Source: an uncultured Burkholderiales bacterium
Lineage (GTDB): Bacteria; Pseudomonadota; Gammaproteobacteria; Burkholderiales; Burkholderiaceae_E
Reading direction: 5' to 3'
DNA length: 6,085 nucleotides
Assembly: GCA_903898725.1 (NCBI GenBank)
Contig: CAIUGQ010000207.1
Coordinates: 1 to 6,085, forward strand
The translations under genes and the position numbers were made by a program. The number at the start of each line of letters is the position of its first letter. The first letter of the stretch is position 1. The notes below the pieces were generated by a model that worked only from the letters and a program-made list of their open reading frames with translations, had not been told where the DNA came from and did not search any database. Shown in pieces: positions 1-4,791 of the stretch.

Positions 1-279
1 CCGCGCTCGTACTCGCTGCATCCGCAGGTGCGCTGCCTGCACGTGCTGCAGCAGCCCGAGCTCGAGTCGACCGAGACCGACGCCGCGTCCGGTGACACGC
101 GCTGGACGATGCGCACCAACGAGCTCTACGTCGAGACGCAGGGCGGGCGCAAGCAGGTCTACGCGGCGGTCGTGCGCCACACGCTCTCGGTGATCGACGG
201 CGCGCTGCGCATCCGCTTGAAGCGCGTGGACCTGCTCGACTGCGACGCGCCGCTGCCCTCGATCCAACTGTTCCCGTGA
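1..279 (+). CDS. Aromatic-ring-hydroxylating dioxygenase beta (small) subunit, 3' part only
   Basis: This frame is open from the first base and ends at TGA 277-279, giving the last 92 residues of a protein that begins upstream of the window. The C-terminal pattern is that of Rieske oxygenase beta subunits: W-T-M-R-T-N-E-L-Y-V, then a basic stretch QGGRKQVYAAVVRHTL, then DGALRIRLKRVDLLDCD and a terminal PLPSIQLF. Family members are about 160-180 residues, so roughly half is visible. The family has an NTF2-like cone fold, carries no cofactor, and assembles with the Rieske/mononuclear-iron alpha subunit into a hexamer in the cytoplasm; this is family knowledge. The alpha gene is expected just upstream but is not seen. 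The next gene starts 10 bp downstream, so the two are probably co-transcribed. A different NTF2-like protein is the main alternative. Confidence 0.82.
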   Translation, partial: PRSYSLHPQVRCLHVLQQPELESTETDAASGDTRWTMRTNELYVETQGGRKQVYAAVVRHTLSVIDGALRIRLKRVDLLDCDAPLPSIQLFP

Positions 280-289
280 TCGCCCGCCG

Positions 290-1987
290 ATGACCCTCGC
301 CGCCCCCGCAGACGCCACCGTCTTCCACGCGTTCCGCCGGATCGCGGCCGCGCATCCCGAGCGGCCGTTCCTGTCGATCCTGCCCGAGGTCGCGGCGCGC
401 TGCGGCATCGACCCGATCGAGCTGTCCTATGGCCGGGCGCTCGATGCGGTCGAGGCGATCGCGGCGCGCATCGGTGATGCGGGCTACGGTCACGGGCACC
501 GTGCCGGCCTGCTGCTGGAGAACCGGCCGTCGTTCTTCCTCACCTGGCTCGCGCTCAACGCGCTCGGCATCTCGGTGGTGCCGATCAACGGCGAGCTGCG
601 CCCCGCCGAGCTCGACTACCTCGTCGCACACAGCGGGCTGTGCCTGGCGGTGGTGCTGCCCGCACGCGTGGCCGACGTCGCCGCTGCAGCAGCGCGCGGC
701 GGCAGCGCGGTCTGCGTGGTGCCGAGCTTCGACGACGAGGTCGACGCGGGACTCGCCGTGCGCGGCTCCGGCAGCGCGCCGCGCGGTCTGGCGCAGCTCG
801 TGCGCGCGGCCAGCGCGCCGCCGCTGCGGGGTGCGCCCGGCATCGACACCGAGTGCGGGCTGCTCTACACCTCGGGCACCACCGGCCGACCGAAGGGCTG
901 CGTGCTGCCGAATGCGTACTACCTGATCGCCGGCGAGTGGTACCTCGCCGCCGGCGGGCTGTGCACGATCCGTCATGGCGAGGACCGGCTGCTGACGCCG
1001 CTGCCGATGACGCACATGAACGCGATGGCCTACTCGACGATGGCGATGGTGCTGTCGGCCGGCTGCGTCGTGCCGCTCGACCGCTTCCATCCGGGCGGCT
1101 GGTGGGATGCGGTGCGCACTTCGCGCGCGACCATCGTCCACTACCTCGGCGTGATGCCGGCGATGCTGCTGGGCGCACCGCCCTCGGCCGCCGACCGCGA
1201 GCACCGCGTGCGCTTCGGCTTCGGTGCGGGCGTGGACCGGCGTCACCAGTCGAGCTTCGAGGCGCGCTTCGGCTTTCCTCTGCTCGAGGCCTGGGCGATG
1301 ACCGAGACCGGCGCGGGCGCCGTCGTCATCGCGAACCATGAGCCGCGCCAGGTCGGGCAGTCGTGCTTCGGCCGCGCCGCGCCCGAGCTCGAGCTGCGGC
1401 TCGTCGACGAGGCCGGCGCCGACGTCGACGGCGACACGCCCGGGGAGCTGCTGGTGCGGGCCGCGGGCGCCGATCCGCGGCGCGGCTTCTTCCGCGAGTA
1501 CCTGAAGGACCCGCAGGCCACCGCCGAGGCCTGGGCCGGCGGCTGGTTCCACACCGGCGACGTGGTGCGTCGCGATGCCGACGGTCACCTGTACTTCGTC
1601 GACCGCCGCAAGAACGTGATCCGGCGCAGTGGCGAGAACATCGCCGCGGTCGAGGTCGAGTCGGTGCTGCGCCGCCACCCCGGCGTGCGCGAGGTGGCGG
1701 TCGCGGCGACGCCCGACGCGGTGCGCGGCGACGAGGTGCTCGCCTGCGTGGTGCCGGTCGCGGCGCTCGACGACGGCGCGCGCGGCGTGCTCGCGCACGA
1801 GCTCGTCGCGCTCTGCCTGGAGCATCTCGCCTACTTCAAGGCGCCCGGCTGGGTCGCCTTCCTGGCGGCGCTGCCGCTGACCCCGACGCAGAAGGTGCAG
1901 CGCGGCGAGCTCAAGGCGCTGGCGGCCACGCTGCCCGGCACCCCGGGCTGCATCGACACGCGCGCGCTGAAGAAGCGTCCGCACTGA
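290..1987 (+). CDS. AMP-forming acyl-CoA ligase (ANL superfamily)
   Basis: This gene encodes 565 residues, normal for the adenylate-forming family. These enzymes activate a carboxylic acid with ATP to an acyl-AMP and then transfer it to CoA. Motifs appear in order: the phosphate-binding loop YTSGTTGRPKG (193-203), the aromatic/TE motif EAWAMTETG (333-341), GWFHTGD (418-424) with the ribose-binding Asp, the hinge region DRRKNVIRRSGEN (438-450), and the C-terminal catalytic Lys535 in TPTQKVQR, where the usual Gly before the Lys is Gln. No residue needed for catalysis appears lost. It resembles the CaiC-like or general 'ATP-dependent acyl-CoA ligase' group more than classical fatty acyl-CoA ligases. 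Position between an oxygenase subunit and an SDR suggests an aromatic or alicyclic acid substrate, which is inference. ATG 290 is the first in-frame start. No good Shine-Dalgarno is seen, so translation may be coupled to the upstream gene. The stop overlaps a possible start of the next gene by one base (TGATG). Confidence 0.93.
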   Translation: MTLAAPADATVFHAFRRIAAAHPERPFLSILPEVAARCGIDPIELSYGRALDAVEAIAARIGDAGYGHGHRAGLLLENRPSFFLTWLALNALGISVVPINGELRPAELDYLVAHSGLCLAVVLPARVADVAAAAARGGSAVCVVPSFDDEVDAGLAVRGSGSAPRGLAQLVRAASAPPLRGAPGIDTECGLLYTSGTTGRPKGCVLPNAYYLIAGEWYLAAGGLCTIRHGEDRLLTPLPMTHMNAMAYSTMAMVLSAGCVVPLDRFHPGGWWDAVRTSRATIVHYLGVMPAMLLGAPPSAADREHRVRFGFGAGVDRRHQSSFEARFGFPLLEAWAMTETGAGAVVIANHEPRQVGQSCFGRAAPELELRLVDEAGADVDGDTPGELLVRAAGADPRRGFFREYLKDPQATAEAWAGGWFHTGDVVRRDADGHLYFVDRRKNVIRRSGENIAAVEVESVLRRHPGVREVAVAATPDAVRGDEVLACVVPVAALDDGARGVLAHELVALCLEHLAYFKAPGWVAFLAALPLTPTQKVQRGELKALAATLPGTPGCIDTRALKKRPH

Positions 1988-1988
1988 T

Positions 1989-1992
1989 GGAG
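1989..1992 (+). promoter_or_regulatory. Shine-Dalgarno favouring the ATG at 2002
   Basis: GGAG lies 9 nt upstream of ATG 2002 and straddles the competing ATG 1987. The ATG at 1987 itself has only a weak purine stretch (GAAGAAG, around 1967-1973) that is too far away to be ideal. This supports 2002 as the start of the SDR, though coupling from the TGATG overlap could still allow initiation at 1987. Confidence 0.5.
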
Positions 1993-2001
1993 TCGCCCGC
2001 C

Positions 2002-2727
2002 ATGCCCGAACGCTACGCGATCGTCACCGGCGGCAGCGCCGGCATCGGCGCGTCGATCTGCACCCACCTGCTCGATGCGGGCTGGGGCGTGGTGTCGATG
2101 TCGCGTCGCGCCACCGCGATCGCGCATCCCGCGCTCGAGTCGGTCGAGGTCGACCTCGGCGACGTCGAGGCCACGCGCGCCGCGGCGCTCGAGGTCTGCG
2201 CGCGCCTGCCGGTCGTCGCGGTGGTCCACAACGCCGGCGCGATGCGACCGGCGCTGCTGGCCGATGTCTCGGTCGAGGACGTCGAGGCGCTGGGCACGCT
2301 GCACCTGTCCGCACCGCTGGTGCTGGTGCAGGCGGCGCTGCCCGAGATGCGGCGGCAGCGCTTCGGGCGCATCGTGCTCGTGTCCTCGCGGGCGGCGCTG
2401 GGGCTGGCGACGCGCACCGCCTATTCGGCGACCAAGTCCGGCATGTTCGGCATGGCGCGCACCTGGGCGCTCGAGCTCGGCAGCGAGGGCATCACCGCGA
2501 ACGTCGTCGCGCCCGGACCGGTGGTGACCGACATGTTCCACGAGGTGATCCCGCGCGATGCGGCCGCGGTCGCGGCGACCGCCGCGAAGATCCCGGTCGG
2601 GCGGGTCGGCCTGCCCGACGACGTGGCGCGCGCGGTGATGTTCTTCGTCTCGCCCGACAACGGCTTCGTGACCGGGCAGTCGCTGTACGTGTGCGGCGGC
2701 ACCAGCGTGGGCAGCATCACGTACTAG
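2002..2727 (+). CDS. Short-chain dehydrogenase/reductase (SDR), FabG-like classical type
   Basis: This encodes 241 residues from ATG 2002, or 246 from ATG 1987, which overlaps the ligase stop. I prefer 2002 because a GGAG sits 9 nt before it and MPERYAIVTGG is a typical SDR N-terminus. Numbered from 1987: the NAD(P)-binding loop TGGSAGIG is at 14-21, Asp56 is the adenine-contacting Asp in VEVDL, and HNAG (81-84) replaces the usual NNAG. Ser133 in VLVSS, Tyr146 and Lys150 in YSATK form the catalytic triad with standard spacing (13 and 4). PGPVVTDMF follows, and the C-terminus GGTSVGSITY is complete. The fourth tetrad residue, normally Asn 15 residues before the Met of a 'LP-M' motif, is His106. 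Role in the operon is inferred: oxidation of a diol or hydroxyacyl-CoA, or reduction of a ketone, following the oxygenase and ligase steps. Substrate and cofactor preference are not readable; Arg40 and Arg41 at the end of strand 2 could favour NADP. Confidence 0.92.
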   Translation: MPERYAIVTGGSAGIGASICTHLLDAGWGVVSMSRRATAIAHPALESVEVDLGDVEATRAAALEVCARLPVVAVVHNAGAMRPALLADVSVEDVEALGTLHLSAPLVLVQAALPEMRRQRFGRIVLVSSRAALGLATRTAYSATKSGMFGMARTWALELGSEGITANVVAPGPVVTDMFHEVIPRDAAAVAATAAKIPVGRVGLPDDVARAVMFFVSPDNGFVTGQSLYVCGGTSVGSITY

Positions 2728-2731
2728 GCCT

Positions 2732-2752
2732 GCGCCGGGCGGGCGCCGGGCG
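2732..2752 (+). repeat. 10-bp direct repeat in the spacer
   Basis: GCGCCGGGCG occurs at 2732-2741 and again at 2743-2752, one base apart (11-bp period). It begins 4 bases after the SDR stop codon. An 11-bp period places both copies on nearly the same face of the helix, so a binding site is conceivable, but such short GC repeats also arise by chance or slippage in DNA of this composition. Confidence 0.4.
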
Positions 2753-2784
2753 TGCGACCGCTGAGACAGCCGCGACCGTGCGTT

Positions 2785-2824
2785 CCCGGCGAGCCGCCGG
2801 TCGTCCGGCGCGCCTGTCGCCGGG
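2785..2824 (+). other. Two-tier GC-rich inverted repeat between the two cassettes
   Basis: The outer arms are CCCGGCGA (2785-2792) and TCGCCGGG (2817-2824), an exact 8-bp match. Inside lies a perfect 6-bp hairpin CGCCGG-TCGT-CCGGCG (2795-2810) with a 4-base loop. The RNA could fold into a stem with an internal loop about 60 nt after the SDR stop. A run of eight Gs (2822-2829) follows instead of a U-tract, so it is not a canonical intrinsic terminator. It might stabilise the upstream mRNA 3' end or weakly attenuate read-through. Confidence 0.4.
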
Positions 2825-2895
2825 GGGGGCGCGGGGCGAGACTCGCTGCACGCAAGGGTCGCGGTCCGCCGCACCGGCGCGCCCGATTCCCCCCT

Positions 2896-2899
2896 GGAG
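2896..2899 (+). promoter_or_regulatory. Shine-Dalgarno supporting a TTG start at 2905
   Basis: GGAG is separated by 5 nt from an in-frame TTG at 2905. The later in-frame ATG at 3010 has only GC-rich sequence before it and no comparable site. This is the main reason for choosing the TTG start for the PAS-GGDEF-EAL gene. Confidence 0.5.
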
Positions 2900-2904
2900 C
2901 CAGT

Positions 2905-4791
2905 TTGGACAGCCCACCGGATCCCGCTCCGGCCAGCCGGCGGCCTTCGCCGCTGCGCACCCTCTCATCGGCCATCGCGCAGCTCGCGCGGTTCGGTGCG
3001 GGTGCCCGGATGGGTGCGCCCGAGGCCCCCGCGGTCGACGACGGACACCGGCGGGCGATCGAGTCGGCCCGGCACTATCGCCATCTCTACTACAGCGCGC
3101 CGGTCGCCCTGGTCTCGACCGATGCCTCGGGCACGGTGCTGCGCTGGAACGACCGTGCCGACATCGGCTTCGCCGACCGCCTGCGCAAGGGGCGCGTCAA
3201 CACGCTGTCGATGGTGATGGGCGAGGGCCCTGCCGCCTCGCTGCTCGCCGAGGTCGCGCGCCGCGGCCTGCATCGTGCCGAGCTGCGGGTCGGCGCCGGC
3301 GAGGCCGAGCGCGTCTGGACGGTGGATGCGTCGGCCGTCGGCGACGCGGTGGAGATCTCGCTGGTCGACGTCTCCGAGCGCAGCCGGATGACCGAGTCGC
3401 TCGAGTACATGGCGCACCACGACGTGCTGACCGAGCGGCTCAACCGGCGCGGCCTGGAGCGCGCGCTGGACGGACTGCTGGCCGCCGATGCCGACGTGCC
3501 GGCGGCGCTGGTCTACATCGACCTGGACCGCTTCAAGGCGATCAACGACGTCTTCGGCCACGCCGTGGGCGATGCGGTGGTCGTCGAGGTCGCCGAGCGG
3601 CTCGATGCGGTGCTCTCGGAGGAGGCCTCGCTGGCACGGATCGGCGGCGACGAATATGTCGCGCTGCTGCCCGGGCACGACCTGGATTCCGCCCATCGGG
3701 TCGCCATCGAGATGCTGGAGGCGCTGACCTCCGCGCCCTTCCTCGGCGACGGCCTGCGCCTGTCGGTCGAGGCGAGCCTGGGCGTGGTGGAGGTGGCGGC
3801 ACCGATGCGCACCCGGGAGGCGCTCGCACTGGCCGACGAGGCCTGCGCACGCTCCAAGCGCGGCGGCCGGGCGCGGATCACCGCGGTGCGACCCGATGCG
3901 AAGGCGCTCGACGAACTGCGCGAGGTGGTGCGGCTCGGCTCCCTGCTCAAGACCCGGCTGCCGGTCGAGCGGCTGCGCCTGTTCGCGCAGCCGATCGTGC
4001 CGATCGCACGCGGCGACCGGCCCGTCTCGTTCGAGGTGCTGCTGCGCACGCTCGGTGACGACGGCCGCATCGAAGGGCCCGCGCGCCTGCTCGAGGCGGC
4101 GGAGCGATCGGGCGGCATGCCGACCATCGACCGGTTCGTGCTCGAGCAGACGGTCGAGCACCTCGCGGCGCATCCGGACCATGCGGCGGACGTCGAGTTC
4201 TTCGCGGTCAACCTGAGCGGCCCCTCGCTCAACGACGAGCGCTTCGTGCGCGACGCGGTGGCGATGCTGCGCGCGCATCGGGAGATCGCCGGCAAGCTGC
4301 TGCTGGAGATCACCGAGGCCGTCGCCGTCTACGACCTGCGCGGTGCGCGCCGCTTCATCGATGCCTTCCGTGACGCCGGCGCCTCGATCGCGCTCGACGA
4401 CTTCGGCGCCGGCTACACCTCCTTCGCCTACCTCAAGCACCTGCCTGCCTCCATGATCAAGATCGACGGACAGTTCGTCGTCGGCCTCGAGCGCGACCCC
4501 CGCCAGCGCGGCATCGTGCAGGCGATCGCGCGGCTCGCCCACGAGCTGGACATGACCTGTCTGGCCGAATGGGTCGAGGAGCCGGCGACCCTGCGCGCGC
4601 TGCTCGAGCTCGACGTCGACTATGCCCAGGGCTACCTGTTCGAGCGGCCCGCCGCCATCGAGAGCTGGCTGGAGCGGCCGGTGACGCTGGCCCCGCTGCA
4701 CGAGGCCCGCGCCGCGCTCGCGCAGGCCGCGCGGCAGGGTGCCCGCGATGGTGCCCGCGATGGCACCCGACACGTGCAGGTCATCCGATGA
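2905..4791 (+). CDS. PAS-GGDEF-EAL protein (cyclic-di-GMP synthesis/breakdown)
   Basis: From TTG 2905 this is 628 residues; ATG 3010 (Met36) would give 593. An in-frame GTG at 2752 would add a stretch with poor coding character and is rejected. The order is a Pro/Ala-rich N-terminus (1-45), a PAS-like sensor (about 50-158), GGDEF (about 163-330) and EAL (about 355-592), with no membrane segment seen. GGDEF holds the metal Asp206 in YIDLDRFK, Asn214-Asp215, GHAVGD, and the active-site loop GGDEY (247-251), so diguanylate cyclase activity is possible. The RxxD inhibitory site is absent: Ser238 and Ala241 stand at its positions. EAL keeps Glu377 (as EVL), Asn436, Glu468, Glu471, Asp498-Asp499, Lys519, Glu555, Glu558 and Gln575, so phosphodiesterase activity is also likely; Trp556 replaces the usual Gly of AEGVE. 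The net direction of activity cannot be decided. The C-terminus is a GARD-type repeat. The stop overlaps the kinase start (ATGA), pointing to co-translation. Confidence 0.94.
   Translation: MDSPPDPAPASRRPSPLRTLSSAIAQLARFGAGARMGAPEAPAVDDGHRRAIESARHYRHLYYSAPVALVSTDASGTVLRWNDRADIGFADRLRKGRVNTLSMVMGEGPAASLLAEVARRGLHRAELRVGAGEAERVWTVDASAVGDAVEISLVDVSERSRMTESLEYMAHHDVLTERLNRRGLERALDGLLAADADVPAALVYIDLDRFKAINDVFGHAVGDAVVVEVAERLDAVLSEEASLARIGGDEYVALLPGHDLDSAHRVAIEMLEALTSAPFLGDGLRLSVEASLGVVEVAAPMRTREALALADEACARSKRGGRARITAVRPDAKALDELREVVRLGSLLKTRLPVERLRLFAQPIVPIARGDRPVSFEVLLRTLGDDGRIEGPARLLEAAERSGGMPTIDRFVLEQTVEHLAAHPDHAADVEFFAVNLSGPSLNDERFVRDAVAMLRAHREIAGKLLLEITEAVAVYDLRGARRFIDAFRDAGASIALDDFGAGYTSFAYLKHLPASMIKIDGQFVVGLERDPRQRGIVQAIARLAHELDMTCLAEWVEEPATLRALLELDVDYAQGYLFERPAAIESWLERPVTLAPLHEARAALAQAARQGARDGARDGTRHVQVIR
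4738..4773 (+). repeat. 12-bp tandem repeat at the end of the GGDEF-EAL gene
   Basis: GGTGCCCGCGAT is present twice without change (4738-4749, 4750-4761), followed by a decayed third copy GGCACCCGACAC (4762-4773). It encodes GARD-GARD-GTRH in the extreme C-terminus, after the EAL domain. The unit is a multiple of three, so copy-number change would keep the frame. It ends 14 bp before the kinase start codon. Confidence 0.85.

Noticed and set aside
2785..2829. Rho-independent terminator after the SDR
   Set aside because: A stem is present but it is followed by Gs, not a T-run, so I list it only as an inverted repeat.
1831..2874. 347-codon open frame on the - strand across the ligase end, SDR and spacer
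   Set aside because: It is a composition shadow; it crosses two well-supported + strand genes and their junction and shows no domain.
2752..2904. GTG at 2752 as start of the GGDEF-EAL gene (679 residues)
   Set aside because: The added segment is Arg/Pro/Gly-rich with weaker third-position G/C bias, includes the G8 run and the hairpin, and has no good ribosome site. It looks like non-coding spacer.
2965..4773. 602-codon open frame on the - strand opposite the PAS-GGDEF-EAL gene
   Set aside because: It is the mirror of a high-GC gene, where stops are rare in the opposite frame. The product is low-complexity in His/Arg/Gln/Asp with no recognisable domain, while the + strand frame has full PAS, GGDEF and EAL motifs.
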